DNA of 64,000 bases. Source: Nicotiana tabacum. Lineage: Eukaryota > Streptophyta > Magnoliopsida > Solanales > Solanaceae. The DNA lies in NCBI RefSeq assembly GCF_000715075.1, contig NC_134103.1:55508230-55572229 (forward strand), in the 5' to 3' direction. The notes beneath the pieces were generated by a model. That model worked only from the letters and a program-made list of their open reading frames with translations. It made no database searches and had not been told where the DNA came from. The translations under genes and the position numbers were made by a program. The stretch's first letter is position 1. The number at the start of each line of letters is the position of its first letter. Below are positions 36,367 to 49,335 of this stretch, piece after piece.

Positions 36367-36646
36367 GAGTGATTATGCGGACCGCAGAGTGATTATGCGG
36401 CCCACAGAGTGATTATGCGGTCGCAAAATGGACCGCATAAATGCCCATTTCTGGCAAAAATTTTCCTTTACTTTTCCGTGCGTTGTTCAACCCAAAAAGT
36501 CCGAGTCGCGGAGAGCTTACGAGCCGCGAAGAATTTCTACAATCCTCAAACACGTAAGCCTAGTCCGACACCATGAAACATTATTTTCTTTACAAATTTT
36601 TCCACGCCTTACACTTAAGTACTTCAAAATTTTTCGGGGTGTTACA
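36367..36646 (-). repeat. Remainder of the second family-G LTR, with 20-bp repeats
   Basis: Starts with three 20-bp units, each beginning GAGTGATTATGCGG (36367, 36387, 36407), followed by GGTCGCAAAATGGACCGC and sequence matching the start of the solo LTR at 9362 in reverse, ending GGGGTGTTACA (TG on the element strand). This is the expected continuation of the copy cut at 17926, though the junction is not clean. Confidence 0.75.
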
Positions 36647-37579
36647 GTGGGTTAAGCTCATTTGAGAATTTTATCAAACACTAGGTGTGCAATTTAGACC
36701 ACAAGGCACTAGGATAGGAATCCTTCATCTGATAACTAATTCCAAAGTCAATATTTCACTCAAATCAGTTCAACAGTTCCCAAACTACCATGTTTATCAC
36801 ATGCATGCACAATGACTAACTTCCAACCCCAGATTCATGTCTCACATTACCCATGTTTAGTCCAATTCCAAAGTTGAGAGCTGAGGATTAGAGCCTTACC
36901 TCTTAGAAGGAGACCTTGAGAGATTTCCTTGTTGAATTCCAATGCTTGAGCAAGGGATGGTTAGTGGAATGGTGGGAGCTTCTTGACCCCTCTCTAAAAC
37001 ACTCCTCCTCTCTCTAAAACAGCTGTTGAAACTAGCCAAAATAACCCCAAAGTTATTTTTATAAAAATGGGGTCGGGTTATAAAAATAGGAAAATGGGCC
37101 CCCCGAACACAGCTCTGCGGTTGCAGAGTCGACCAGAGAATAGATATTCGGCCCGCAAAATGGGCCGCGAAAGTGATGCCAAAAACCAGGCTGCTCTGGA
37201 TCAGTCTATGATAAGCAGACCTATTATGCGGCCGCGAAATGGACCGTAGAATCACCCTCTGAATTTCTTTATGCCAATTCTGCGACGGAAGTGCAGCCTG
37301 CGAGACGATTATGCGGTCGCATAGTTGACCGCAAAACGACCTCCAAAATTAGCCATTTCTCTGCTTCACTCCGCGGCGGATCTGCGGTCGCACGACGGAC
37401 CGCAGAAATGCCTTGTTCTGCAGTAATTGTTTTCAACTCCTCAACGCACTATTCAACCCAAACAGTCCGCACTGAGGCTCGCAAGCTTGCCGCGAAGAAT
37501 ATCTACAATACTCAAACACATTAGCCTACCTCAGCACCATGAAGACCCGGTTTTAGGTGAAATTTTATGGGGCTTTACA
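36647..37579 (-). repeat. Fourth family-G LTR fragment
   Basis: Starts within the LTR (GCTCATTTGAGAATTTTATC, compare 17468) and ends GGGGCTTTACA, the reverse of the solo LTR start. Carries the TGCGGTCGCA-rich block (about 37100-37410). It covers the part of the LTR that the copy at 14386-15943 lacks, overlapping it by about 35 bases, so the two may be halves of one old LTR. Confidence 0.78.
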
Positions 37580-38059
37580 TCTATAATTAAAGGGCAACGA
37601 AAGCGTTCGCCAGATATTGCCACCACTCATCTCCAACTACAAGCATAGTTTTCCTCGAGTCATCACTCTTGAACTACAATTGGCCTTATTCCCACCTTCC
37701 GCGGGATATGTAGGCAGCTCATATCCGGGCAAGGCCGTATCTACTCTATTCGTATCAAAATAATGCATCACAAACCCAGTCTCACCATAAATTCCACACA
37801 GGCGCAGATCGCCAATTCATTTTCTAGAACTACATATGGTCTGATCCTCGTTAAGTCCAAGGTATATGGGCGATTCAAAATAAGACTTCGGCCATTAACT
37901 CATCCAAGTTCCTTCTTCTCTTCGTAACTCCATTAAAAATATTTTGAGCCTTCCACTTCCTTTCTTGCAATGTATGCCCAAAGTCTGGATAAAATTAGCT
38001 ACTAAGTCAATTTCTTTGTGCAAAAACTCTTTTATTGTTCCTGGTTAAAGAGGGACAGA
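37580..38059 (+). other. 3' end of the internal region of a different LTR element
   Basis: No protein recognised. It contains CCGCGGGATATGTAGGCAGC, which I recall from plant LTR-element non-coding regions. It ends with AAAGAGGGACAGA (38047-38059), a purine tract immediately before a TG start, so it is the 3' end of a plus-strand element whose coding part is gone. The lineage is not settled. Confidence 0.5.
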
Positions 38060-39732
38060 TGTTGAAGACCAATTTTTGTTCTCCCTTTTTCAAATTAATT
38101 TATTATACTTCTTGATCAATAATAGTTTAGCAAAATCTATTTAATCTATTTCTAAAAGTATTATTTATCACATATTTTCTACAAAGACTAAAATAAAATA
38201 AAAATAGTGATTAGTACTAATAATATTTTTATTATTATATAAATAAAAATTATTTTTGATTATGATTATAATTTATGAAACAATTAATCATTTAGCTATT
38301 TACATAATTTCTAATTTATGTATGTTTCAAACTTGTTAGTTATCTCAAAATACAAAATTAATTTATAAATACATAAATATATAGTACTTTATTAATAAAA
38401 TAATTTATTATAAATTATTAGGACTAAGGAAGTTGATTAATTAATTATGAATAAAAAGGGGGCTAAAATTCGAATTGAGACTATTTTTATAAAGTCAAAA
38501 TGTTATTCCAAGGGGTCATTTCTTAAATTGATTTTTCAGACAATAATAGCCTAAAAATCGGCTCAAGAGAGATTCTGACCTAGTCCAAAATCCAACCCTA
38601 ATCCTACACCCATTAACTAATCATCATCCCACTTGGCAATCCTTTCTCCTCCATTCCACAAATCATAAAGCGCAATGTCAATCCAAGGCAGCCTCTCACA
38701 AAACAAACACATTCCTTAAAAGCCGTTGATCAGCTTTATTAAATGGCCAGAATTAATTCCTTATTTCTTTTTAATATTATTCCACATAATCAATCTTAAC
38801 ATTTAAATTAAAATGATCCAACGGATGGCACCCAACTAACCTTTTATAATTGATTTATCCCTTATTTTATCTAATCTCCCTCTTTGACTTATTGAACCAC
38901 CTCAAACCTTAATCATTTTTCCAAAAAGTAAGCTTCCCCCATTCACCCTTTCTCTCTCTGTTCCTCTCGCCTTTCTCATCACTGACACATCTGAAACCCT
39001 AGCACCATATGGTGCAAAACTAGCTTTCATCACCTTTCCCCTCTCTACTCCTCCTCCTCATGTCTCCTAGGCCAAACCCCAGCCTCGCGAATCTCGTCAT
39101 TCCTCTCCTTTTCCTCTCATGTCCTCCCTCACTGTTCTCTCTGAGATCATACATGAAACAGATCAATTATGTGGTCACTGTCCTTTCCCCCTCTCCATAA
39201 CTCCAAAAACGTAGATTCCCACTATATAATCTCTGCTTCGATTTGACATGCGCCTTGGAATTCAGATTTGTTCATGATATTCGGACAAATTTCAAAGATT
39301 TCTGGAAACAGTGATAATACTTTTATGATACAATGGATAAAGGCTTGATCCGTTGGTGAAATCCTCTACCGTGAAGTCCGAGCGTCAACAACCCTTTTTC
39401 CTGCCTATGAAAAGGTAAATATTGTCATCCTTTCCTTATGATTTTCACCCTAGTTTCATCATGATTTCATTTCTAATTTTCATCATCAATCTTCTCTTTT
39501 AATTTTTCAAATTCGATCTCTCTCAAATCTTTTGCCATAAATATTGGTTTAAATGCCCTTCACCAACCACCAATTGAATACATAAAATTCAGTTTAAAAA
39601 ACTTCAAATTTTTTGCTTTTGATTCTCACTGATTTCATCTATTCCTTTATTATGTTTACCGGATTTAGTGGTTTAGTTGATTTTGGAGACTATCCTTCGA
39701 CGACTCCACTCGACGCCTTGGTTTGCTACCCT
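38060..39732 (+). repeat. LTR of an unassigned plus-strand element (truncated)
   Basis: Starts TGTTGAAGACCAATTTTTG after a purine tract. AT-rich first 600 bases, then a pyrimidine-rich part with CCTTTCTCTCTCTGTTCC and AACCCTAG. It is cut at 39732 by a family-F LTR. No second copy in the window supports its 3' limit. Confidence 0.55.
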
Positions 39733-41959
39733 TGTAATGACTCAGCCGGTCGTTTTGAGTATTTTAGTCTTGTTCTCCTATTTATTGCTTCCTATATGTT
39801 AATTATTATTATGTGATATGCCGGAGTGGTTGGTTTGATTTCAGGTAAGTTTCGGAGTGAATTGAGATACTTAGTCCCAAGGTTGGAAGCTTAAGTTGAA
39901 AGAGTTGACCGGAGTTTGACTTTTATGTAGATGACTCCGGAATGGAGTTTTGATAATTCCAATAGCTTCGTATGGTGATTTTGGACTTAGGCGTATTTTC
40001 GAATTTATATTTGGAGGTCCATAGGTCGGGCTCAGATTGGGATTCTGGGAGTTGGTCTAGGTCAGTTTTATCATTTGGGACTTGCATGCAAAATTTGAGC
40101 TCATTCACAGATGGTTTGGTATGTTTCGGCATTAATTTTGAAAGTTGAATGTTCAATGATTCAATATGATTGAATTGGGGTGCGATTCATAGATTTGATG
40201 TTGTTTGATGTGATTAGACCTCGAGTAGGTTCGTAATGTATTTTGGGACTTGTTGGTATGTTTGGACGGGGTCCGGGGGTCCTTGGATGTGATTCGGATT
40301 GGATTCAGATTCATTTTGGCCTTGGAAGATTTTCTATCCGTGATGAGTACTGGTGCAATCGCACCTGCGGTGGTATGGCCGCAGGTGCAGCACCGCAGAA
40401 GCGGCCTCTGAGCCGTAGAAGCGAGATTGGTCCTGGTGAACTGTGACCGCAGGTGCGCAACAGAAGATGCGGTTATCTTCCATAGAAGTGGAGTTTTGCC
40501 TGATGGCTTGGGACCACAGGTGCGGGCTATTTCCGCAGAAGCGCCCTTGGTCCGCTAAAGCGAAAGCATAAAAGTAATGTTTGGATTGCAGAAACATATA
40601 TTGCTAGGATTTAGTGTGGTCGTATCTGCGAGGCATTTTCCGCAGATGGGGAGCCGTAGAAGCGACAAAATGTCCTCAAAAGTGGAATAACTTGGCAGAA
40701 AAAGTTAGAGTCGGGGGTTTTATTTCATTTTACACACTTTGAGTTAGAGAGCTCGGTTTTGGGCGACTTTGGAGGGGATTTTCAAGGATTGGATCGAGGT
40801 AAGTATTTTTTACTTGGATTTGCTTATTATTCATGCTCCCACCATTGTTTTTAATATTTAATTAGTGTTTTAAGTTTGAGAAATTGGAGAAATTTGTGAA
40901 AACTTCCTAAACTATAAATGGAGGGTTAGGATGTCGATTTAAGGTCGGAATTGGATAAATTTTGGTGTGGTTGAAATCGTATCAGAATGGGTGTTTAGAT
41001 TATATAAATTTTATCGGGTTCCAGGATGCGAGCCCGGGGTTTACTTTTTGATTTTCTTTAAAGATTGCTACTTTATTACACGTAATCGTTTCATATGGTT
41101 TGTATTTATGGTATTAACTTATTTTAACTAGATTTGAGCCGTCTGGAGTTGGATATTCGCGGGAAAGGCGTACTAGTGGGTTGATTTAGCTTGTTTGAGG
41201 TAACTATCTTGCCTAACTTTGTGTGAAGGAACTAACCCATTGGATTTGGGTTGAATGTTCTATTTGTGTTATGTGGAAGACGTGTAGGCGAGGTAACGAG
41301 TGTGTATACTGCTATATGTTGTATTTGACCGGTTTAGGTTATTTAGACTCTTTCCATGCCTTTAACTGAATTGTCATAACATGTTATATCTTCTATTGTT
41401 GATCTACCCTTACATGTATTAATCTACCCTTACATGCTTTATTTGACATTGTTAACACTTGTTCTACCTCCTACTTGTTTATAAGGTGGGCTTGATACAC
41501 GTGTTGCTAGTAGAGGAACTACTTGAAGCCACGCGGTGAGATAAAGTGGGATAATACGCGTGTAGCTATTTCGGGAAAAATGATTTTCAAAACTAAATTT
41601 AAGGCTCATACGGTAATATAAGAAAAGATTATGATTGAAATTGTGAAGCGTGAATACAAGGCGATACCTCGGTTGTGATTCTTGTTGTGCATTTCATGTT
41701 GAAAAGAGTTATTGGTTGAATAGTTTTTGTTGCTTTTATTCTTCTTTGTCCTACCATCATGTTTTGATTATTTGTGGTTCTCATTATTTTTTTACTTCTT
41801 GTTGTATTTTGCTTAAAATTCTGTCATTAGTTTACATTACTAAACTGCTTTCTTGTCATTCATTTCTCCGCTTTTCGTCACTCTCCGTTGTAATATTCTG
41901 TTTAGTTTACCTTGTCCTAGTAGGTGTCTTGACCTGGCCTCATCACTACTCTACCGAGG
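39733..41959 (+). repeat. Family-F LTR in plus orientation (3'-truncated)
   Basis: Starts TGTAATGACTCAGCCGGTCG, matching the start of LTR F at 31068 on the minus strand, and continues collinearly to CTGGCCTCATCACTACTCT at about 41955. The rest of the LTR is lost where a minus-strand LTR scrap begins. It has a block of CCGCAGAAGCGG and CCGCAGGTGC variants (about 40345-40680). Splice-donor-like GGTAAGT sites occur at about 39844 and 40798. Confidence 0.78.
40345..40680 (+). repeat. CCGCAGAAGCGG-type repeat block
   Basis: Irregularly repeated CGCAGGTGCG, CGCAGAAGCGG, CCGTAGAAGCGA motifs within 335 bases, at the place in the LTR where the F LTR at 28049-31068 has TTCGCAATTGCGAA motifs. Confidence 0.72.
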
Positions 41960-42494
41960 TGTCACGACCCAAATCGGAGGGCCGCGATGGGCACCCGGTA
42001 CCTTACTCAACTGGGTACCAACGTAACATATCTTTCTTATCACACCATCATAGGCAAATAGGATAGAAGGGCCATCATGGGACAGAGCCCCGCCAAACGA
42101 ATCAATACATATTTAAATTATACTGACCAAATAGGCAACTCCGGAGGAAGTGGGGTGCTCCAACCCCTTCCGCTGAGCTGATAGCCTACTAGGAGGACTG
42201 TCAACCTGTCTATTGGGACCTGCGGGCATGAAACGCAGTGTCCCCATGAAAAGGGTACGTTGGTACAAATAAAGTACCGAGTATGTAAGGCATGAAAGAA
42301 ACATGGTATAAAGAACTCAACATGTAAGTCTGAATATCTCTGTAAATCGTGAAACATTTATAATGTCATGCATATGCGTGTAAATGTCATACCATGAATA
42401 GGTATATATGTACATAACATCATCGAGCCTCTGAGGGCATCCTATCATATCATCTCGGCCTCTGTGGGCGATATCATCAATGTATACCAGCTGA
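41960..42494 (-). repeat. Minus-strand LTR scrap with the shared module
   Basis: Starts TGTCACGACCCAAATCGG (the reverse of an LTR 3' end). It carries the complement of the shared module, CATGAAACGCAGTGTCCCC and GTACCGAGTATGTAAGGC, at about 42228-42290. It stops at about 42494 against the leader of element H. The rest of this LTR is not in the window. Confidence 0.7.
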
Positions 42495-42626
42495 TCAGGT
42501 GGTGATACATCTGTACTATCTTCGAGAAGCTACCGAACCGTTAGGAAAACTTCACTTCCTTGTATTCTTGTAGTGCGAATTTATTAATTCGGGAAACTAA
42601 ACTTCTATTATTCTATTCTCTCACAG
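42495..42626 (+). other. Leader of element H (5'-truncated)
   Basis: Aligns with the E leader (CTGTACTATCTTCGAGAAGCT, then CGTTAGGAAAAC, then TCTTGTAGTGCGAATT) and ends TATTCTATTCTCTCACAG right before ATGGTG, the same acceptor-like end as in E. PBS and 5' LTR are lost. Confidence 0.75.
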
Positions 42627-45272
42627 ATGGTGATGACACGTGCTATCGGATCGGGCGGACGGCCACCAGTACTATGGGCTAGGGCCGCGAGAGGCCATGG
42701 CCATGGAGGAGGCCGAGGTGCAGCTCGTACAGCAGGTAGAGCAGCACCTGTGGAGCCATCAGTTGCTCCAGCTCAAGAGCAGATTCCAGATGTGGTTGAG
42801 CCGATGGGACCATCTCAGGCACCAGCTGTGCCTATTGTGATTCTAGTCCTTCAGGAGGCTTTGTCCTAGATATTGACTGTATGCACTAGCCTTGCTCAGG
42901 TAGTTTCAGTTCAAGCCGCACCAGCCACTTCTCACGCCATGATGAGGTGCTCAAATGCCCGCCGCCCATACTTCAGAGCAGGTGGTTCTGGGACTTCAGA
43001 CACCGGGGGTACTACCAGCCCAGCCGGTTACAGTTTCTCAGGCCCAGGTGGGTCCATCGATAAGTGACACATAAGAAGCTAGAGTGGTTTGGGAGGCTCA
43101 GGCCTCTATCATTTAGTGGGGTTGAGTCAGAGAATGCTTAGGTTTTCTTAGATTGGTTTTAGCGGATTCTTTGCACGGCGGGTATTCTGGAGACTAGTGG
43201 AGTCTCATTGACTTCTTTTCAGCTATCGGGGGCAGCCTTCAGATGGTGGGAGGCCTATGAGTTAAGCAGGCCAGTCGGCGCTGCAAAACTTATGTGGCAT
43301 GAGTTCTCAGTTCTCTTCTTAAAGAAGTTTTTTCATAGACCTGCAAGGAGGCGTTGCGTAGGTAGTTTGAGCAGCTATGCCAGGAGGGTATGTTTGTGAC
43401 CCAGTATGAGATGAGATTTTTAGAGTTGGCTCGTCACGCGATCTAGTTGGTTCCCACAGAAAGGGAGAGGATTAGGAGATTTATTGATGGCCTCAACTAC
43501 GGATCACGCTTCATCATGACTTGAGAGATTGCATCATGGGCTAGGTTCGGCAAGGTGGTTGATATTGCTAGGCAGCTAGAGCAGGTCCGTAGTTAGGAGC
43601 GTGAGGAAATGGAGGCCAAGAGACCTCGTAGTTCTGGTTGTTTCAGAGGTGTTTCTTCTAAAGGGCAGTCCCACCACAACAGAGGTCGTCTTTATAGGCC
43701 CGCTCAGATGGCTCATCTGGTTCATTGTGGTGCATCAGCTAGCAATGGTTCATATAGTGCTCCTCCGGGTCAGTAATCTCTCAGTGCCCTCCCAGCTAGG
43801 AGTTCATCTCGTTCTCCATCAGTGCAGGGTTCATCTGTACTTGGTCCTTCTAGTAGCTATTCTGGTTCTCGGGGTCAGATTTAGTCTCCGCCACCATTGG
43901 CGGATCGGAGTTGCTTCAAGTGCGGGGAGTTTGGATATGTGTGGAGGCAGTGTCCCTGTTGTTTTGGAGGTCCAGTTCAGCAGAGGGGTTAGGTTATGAC
44001 TTCCGCACTAGTTACTTTACCACCCGCTCAGCCAGCTCGGGGTGGGGCTCAGACAGCTAGAGGTTGCCCTAGAGGGGGAGTTCGATCAGGTGGCGGTCAG
44101 GCTCGATGCTATGCTATCCCTGCTAGGCCAATGGTCGTTGATGCTTCCACATTATTTGACCCCGGTTCTACTTATTCATATGTATCATCCTATTTTACTC
44201 ATTATTTGGATATGCCATGCGAGTCCTTAGTTTCGCTTGTTCATATATCTATGCCGGTGGGCGATTCTATTATTGTGGACAATGTATATTGGTCGTGTAT
44301 GGTGACTATTAGGGGATTGGATATTAGAGTTGATCTCTTATTGCTTTGTATGGTTAATTTTGATGTGATTCTAGGCATGGATTGGTTATCCCCATGTCAT
44401 ATTATTCTCGATTGTCATGCTAAGGCCGTGACGTTTGCGATGCCGGGGTTACCTAAGATAGAGTGGAGAGGTTCTCTGGACTATGTTCATAGTAGGATGA
44501 TTTCATATTTGAAGGCCCAACAGATGGTTGGGAAGGGGTGTTTGTCATATTTGGCTTTTGTGAGGGATGTTGGTGCTGTTACTCCTACCATTGATTCTGT
44601 TCCAGTAGTGCGAGACTTTCTAGATATGTTTCCTGCAGATCTGCCATTTGAGGAAAATAAAAAGAATAAGGGGAGGTGCTATCCAAAATGGCGTTATATA
44701 CGCACCATCTGTGTTGAGTTCTAGCTTCTATAAGCTTAACAATGGTCCCTTATTGTTTGTTGTAGATTGAAGTACTAACGGGCTGAACCGACGTCGTGTA
44801 GTTAGGTAAACGACAAAGATATGTTAAGGCTATCCCTTCATTTTCTTTTGGCATGATCCATATGATACAAACGAAACGAGCAAACTCACAACTTTAACAA
44901 ATGCCATTATTCTTAAAAGTACTAGGGGTTCCTATGTTCTTGATTCCCCATGTGTCCTATATGCTATTGTTTGTTCATGGGTCTCAGAAAATACGTAAGT
45001 TGATAAAGTTTATTTCATGATATTAATCAAAGGCATAATGATTTTATGACATTCCAAGAGATCTTATTGACTTATTTCTCATACCCATGACCAGATGACG
45101 TTATATACGCGTATATTATATGTATATGGGGTATGGGGAAAGGTTATGCCACCCGACAGGGACATTGATTTTGGTATTGACTCAGTGCCGGTTCACTCAG
45201 GCCATTTCTATTCCTCCATATCGTATGGCACCAGCAGAGTTGAAGGAATTGAAAGAGCAGCTTCATGAGCTT
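42627..45272 (+). pseudogene. Gag, protease and RT start of element H
   Basis: Related to element E. Starts ATGGTGATG at 42627 (VMTRAIGSGGRPPV). A TAG at 42867 replaces the Gln codon of E, and a frameshift follows near 42955. Capsid-like SGAAFRWWEAYELSRPVGAA is at about 43228-43290, YEMRFLELARHAI near 43410. The zinc knuckle CFKCGEFGYVWRQCP (43913-43957) has Tyr for the His ligand (TAT at 43934-43936). Protease: TLFDPGSTYSYVSSYF (about 44148) and NFDVILGMDWLSP (about 44358). After DFLDMFPADLP (44647) a 0.5 kb insert breaks the frame; it resumes at about 45144 with MPPDRDIDFGI and [20 protein letters not shown], and is cut at 45272 by a truncated LTR. The rest of RT, RNase H and integrase are deleted. 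Confidence 0.83.
44648..45143 (+). mobile_element. 0.5 kb LTR-derived insert in element H
   Basis: Splits H exactly between the protease linker (FPADLP) and PPDRDIDF, which are adjacent in related elements. It contains GATATGTTAAGGCTATCCC and TTTTGGCATGATCC, matching the sense strand of the LTRs of element N (complement of about 48252-48290). No clean target duplication or own coding sequence is seen; limits are good to a few bases. Confidence 0.6.
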
Positions 45273-47168
45273 CAGACACTTTCCGCGTTCGTGAAGAAGA
45301 GCATCTGGGCAGCAGATATTTATTTCAAAATCGAGGGTTTGAACCCATTTTTCATATTTTGAGCCAGAGACCTCGAATTTAGGCGATTCTTGGAGGGATT
45401 TTCAAGGAGTTGATTGGGGTAAGTGATTCTAACTCAGATGTGTTTGTTATACATGAATATATTGTTGTTTTTACCATTTAATCAGTGTTTGGGTTGGACA
45501 AATTAGTGAAAATTTGTGAAACTTGATAGACTATGAGGATTTGAAGGTCGAGTTGAGATCCGAATTGAATAATTTTGGTATGGTTGGACTCGTTATTGAA
45601 TGGGTGTTCGAATTTTATAAATTTTGTTAGATTCCGAGAAGTGGGCCCGGGGTTGACTTATTCGGTTGCCGTTTTGACTTTTGTTAAAGAACTTAGCTTT
45701 ATCGAATGGAATTGATTCCTATAGCTTGCATTGATTGTATTAAGTTGTTTGTGGCTAGATTTGAGTCGATCGGAGATCGATTCACGAGGCAAGGGCTTGT
45801 TATAGTAGAGATTTTCACGGTTTGAGGTAAGTAACACTTCTAAACTTGGTTCTGAGGGTATGAATCCCTGAAATACGTGTTATGTGGTTAGTATTGAGGT
45901 GACACACATGTTAGGTGACGGGCATGTGGGTGTGAAGTGTGGTAACTGTGACTCAGTTGTTTTCATGGTACTATGTAGTTATCAAAACTTGTTGTTATTT
46001 ATGAAATCCCTACATGTTAGAGTAATTGAGCTACAATCCATGTTAGAAATTATTTTTAGGCTATATGCTTAATCTGTTGGGACCCACTGAGGTCATTTCT
46101 GCTATTGAATTATTTGCTTAAATTGCAATTATGTACTCAGTCACATTCATCATTTGCATATCATATCTCAGTCTTTGTTACCATTTATTATTGCATCATG
46201 TATCATTGTTTGGGCTGATTGACATGAGATTTGTGAGCCCGAGAGACTGGAGAGATTGATGACTAAGTGAGGTCGAGGGCCTGATTGTGAGTGGTGATTA
46301 TGGGATCAGGCTGCACGCCCGCAACAGACTTTATTGATTCATGATAGGATCGGGCTACACGCTACAGCATGCCATGTTGGCTTATATTAGCGCTTGGGCA
46401 GGATCCGCCCCTCCCAAGTCTTACATACCAGCAGTGAGCGCATGTACCGATGAGTGCCTAGTGAGAGTATGAGTTCTGAGTGATTGAGAGTGCCGAGTAA
46501 ATTCGAGTGCTGATTGATTGAGCGTGTTGGGTGAGGTTGAATACTCAGAGAGTATGCGTATATGACTTTATCACTGTGTTGCATTACAGTTGACACGCAT
46601 ATTTGACATGTAGATATCGAGATTTAACATACCTCATATTAGTCATACATGGCATATTTTATCTGTGCTGAGCTCAGGCTGTTAAAAACATGAAAGAATG
46701 TCTACATCTTTGTAATGTCTACAAATTGATTATGAGATTTCCTCTGAGTTATTACTGTCATCTTCCTGTCATATTTGTACTGTTATTATATAGATTTGGA
46801 CTGTACCTTTCTGAGCTCGTCAGTGCTTTCAGCCCAAGGTTAGTCATGTTACTTATTGAGTACATTGTCTCGGTTGTACTCATACTACTCTTTGCACTTC
46901 GTGTACAAATCCAGGAGCATCCGGACACGGCTGTTAGTAAACTTGGAGCTCCATCTATTTGGAGACTTTTGAGGTAACTGCTTTGGCGTCCGCAGACCTC
47001 GACTCTCCTTCTTTTCAGTATATTTAGCATTGTTCTATCTTTCTAGACAATTGTATTAGAAGTTTGACTGTATAGACATTTAGAAGCTCATGTACTCGGT
47101 GACACACGGATCTTGGAAATTTTGTATTCGAGTTGCAGTTATTCATATCGATTATTTATGAGAGTTTT
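45273..47168 (+). repeat. 3' LTR of element H, 5'-truncated; continues at 62426-62550
   Basis: E-type LTR: GTGACACACATGTTAGGTGACGG (about 45898) and GCCTGATTGTGAG (about 46270) match the sense strand of LTR E. The module here is TTACTTATTGAGTACATTG with GTGTACAAATCCAGG (about 46850-46915). The beginning of the LTR and most of pol are deleted at 45272/45273. Element N interrupts the LTR at 47168. The last 120 bases follow at 62431-62550 and end GGGTCGTGACA. Confidence 0.8.
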
Positions 47169-49335
47169 TATCACGCCCCAAACCCGAGGAGGCGTGGCTG
47201 GCATCCGGTGCCGTGCTGGCTCGAGCGAACCACTCTGTAACTCATGATTGTTCGACCAAAACTAGAACATACATAGGTCGAGTTAGCTGAACTCATTCTT
47301 TTTGTAACTATCTTGGGCCCACATATCTACAACTCATAATGTACAACTGTAAGTAGGAAAACATTATATTAATGAAACATCTTTCTTAAAACATGAATAC
47401 ATATGGGCCGTCAAGGCCTCTGACATACTGTACAAAATGTACCTTTGTCTACAAAGCCTCTAAGATTATTTGACATTAAATGAGACAGGGTACCGGCCTA
47501 CCCATAAATCTGTAGCAAAACTCTGACACGATGACTTATAAACTCGACTGCACTTCGAATGAAGTGGAGTCTTACCGATCCTTCACTGAATGCTAACCTC
47601 GTTTACTATAAGGGCTCGTCCAACTAATTATCTATACTTGCAGGCATAAATGCAGTGTCCCCAACAAAAGGACATCAGTACGAATAATGTACGGATTATG
47701 TAAGGCAGAACTGAAACATATCCATAAGTCAATATTAGTTAAAGAGATATAAGAATCAACCTGAATCCCTGAAGTACCACCGTATATGCATACTTAGTAT
47801 ACTTATATATATAATGCTACTCTTTGAGACTATTATCCATATCGTATGATGCATGACTGCACAACTGATCAGTGGTAACTGCTCGACCGGCCGTAACGCA
47901 GTGGTAAATGCATGACTGCCCAACCGATCGTAGCTCGGTGGTAAATGTGTAACTGCCCAACCGGCCGTAGCTCGGTGGTAAATGCTTGACTGCCTGACTG
48001 GCCGTAGCACGGTGGTAAATGAATATGCATATCTGTCCAACCAGCCATAGCACGGTGGTAAATGAATATGCATGACTGCCCAACCGGCCATAGCACGGTG
48101 GTAAATGAATATGCATAACTGCCCAACCGGCCGTAGAAAGGTGGTAAATGCATGAATATGCACGTATCACTTTACCGGAATGAATAACATAGACATCTTT
48201 AACTGCTAAGAGTAGAACCATTTATGGAATAACATTACGTTTATATATCGTTACTTGGATCATACCAAAAGAAAAGAAGGGATAGCCTTAACATACCTGA
48301 GCCGGTTCTCTTAACAATCCCTCTAATACACGTCTTTTGCGAAAAACACGTAATGCCCGATCGAAGTAGGAAAAAATCCTTAAGATATTCTTGATATCAT
48401 AGCACGTTATTTCTTATCCGACTAATATTCACTCCATACTCTAGATCGTCAAACAATTTGCTTTCGGCCTTCTTCTGCCATGTATTCCCAAAATTTCTCC
48501 AAGTTCGTTACCAATAATGAAACAAAGACAAAGGAAATTATTAAAGGCAACTTATGTGTTATTCCTCCAAAGACAACTTATGTTATTCCTCCAATGTGTA
48601 AACAAAGCCACTTAGGTGTTATGACTCATCATACACTTTGGTGCCACCAAGTTACATGGCTTTAAGAGTCATTAATTTGGAATGGGTGGGGGAGGGGGGC
48701 TGCCACGTTAGGCCTTGTAGGCCTTATCCAAACTTTTAATTAATCTTCCACTAAAATTATTAATTACTCACTTATCCACATAATTAAAAATTATCTCAAA
48801 TTACTTAAAATATTACTCACTTTTAACATACCTCATACACTTTACTATCATGGTCATGTGGTACCATATAAAATCAATACATATACTATTATTTTATTAA
48901 AACATCCATGTAAAAATACATATATTTTCTCAACTTCTAATTTTCCTAATCTCATATAAAGAGTACAAAAATTTTCGTATGCTTAATTCTTAAAATAGTA
49001 AAAGATAACCTTCTTTTCTTGTGAGAAAATAATTTCTATCTTTACAATAAAGAAAATCTCATAAACTTTCTCATATTCTGTGTATAATTTAAAGCATATT
49101 CGAAAGTATTAATATTAATAACTATATAAAATCATATTTTTCAAACCTTCTTTTACAAAAATGTTCCACTCAAAATACCATATCAAATGTATATAACGGT
49201 ATCAAGTTGTTAAACTTACGGGGTCTTACAATAACATAGTCACAAATCCTCTATAATCTCATGAATGCTCTCAATCCCTTCAAGCTCATATGGATTACTA
49301 CGACTCATCCTAATATCAAAGTACGGGATGTAACA
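47169..49335 (-). repeat. 3' LTR of element N (2167 bp)
   Basis: Plus strand starts TATCACGCCCCAAACCC (first bases changed from TGTCAC) and ends GGGATGTAACA. Shared module complement, GCAGTGTCCCCAACAAAAGG, at about 47652. Holds the seven-unit array at 47888-48158. Compared with the other LTR it lacks about 80 bases after GTATCAC (48168). Confidence 0.88.
47888..48158 (-). repeat. Seven-unit tandem array in N 3' LTR (37- and 43-bp units)
   Basis: Three 37-bp units then three 43-bp units then a partial unit; consensus CCGGCCGTAGCACGGTGGTA, then AATG, an optional extra AATATG hexamer and CATGACTGCCCAA. Periodic open frames on the minus strand (HLPPCYGRLGS-type) come from the repeat. Confidence 0.88.

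Noticed and set aside
38060..39732. Possible host-gene region (pyrimidine-rich, AACCCTAG-like and ATG-containing)
   Set aside because: A purine tract directly precedes a TG start at 38060, and no exon-like frame with recognisable protein is found. LTR is the simpler reading.
47756..48221. Three overlapping minus-strand frames with periodic HLPPCYGRLGS-like peptides (also at 60756-61286)
   Set aside because: All three frames are open because 37- and 43-bp units are not multiples of three and lack stops. A by-product of the tandem array.
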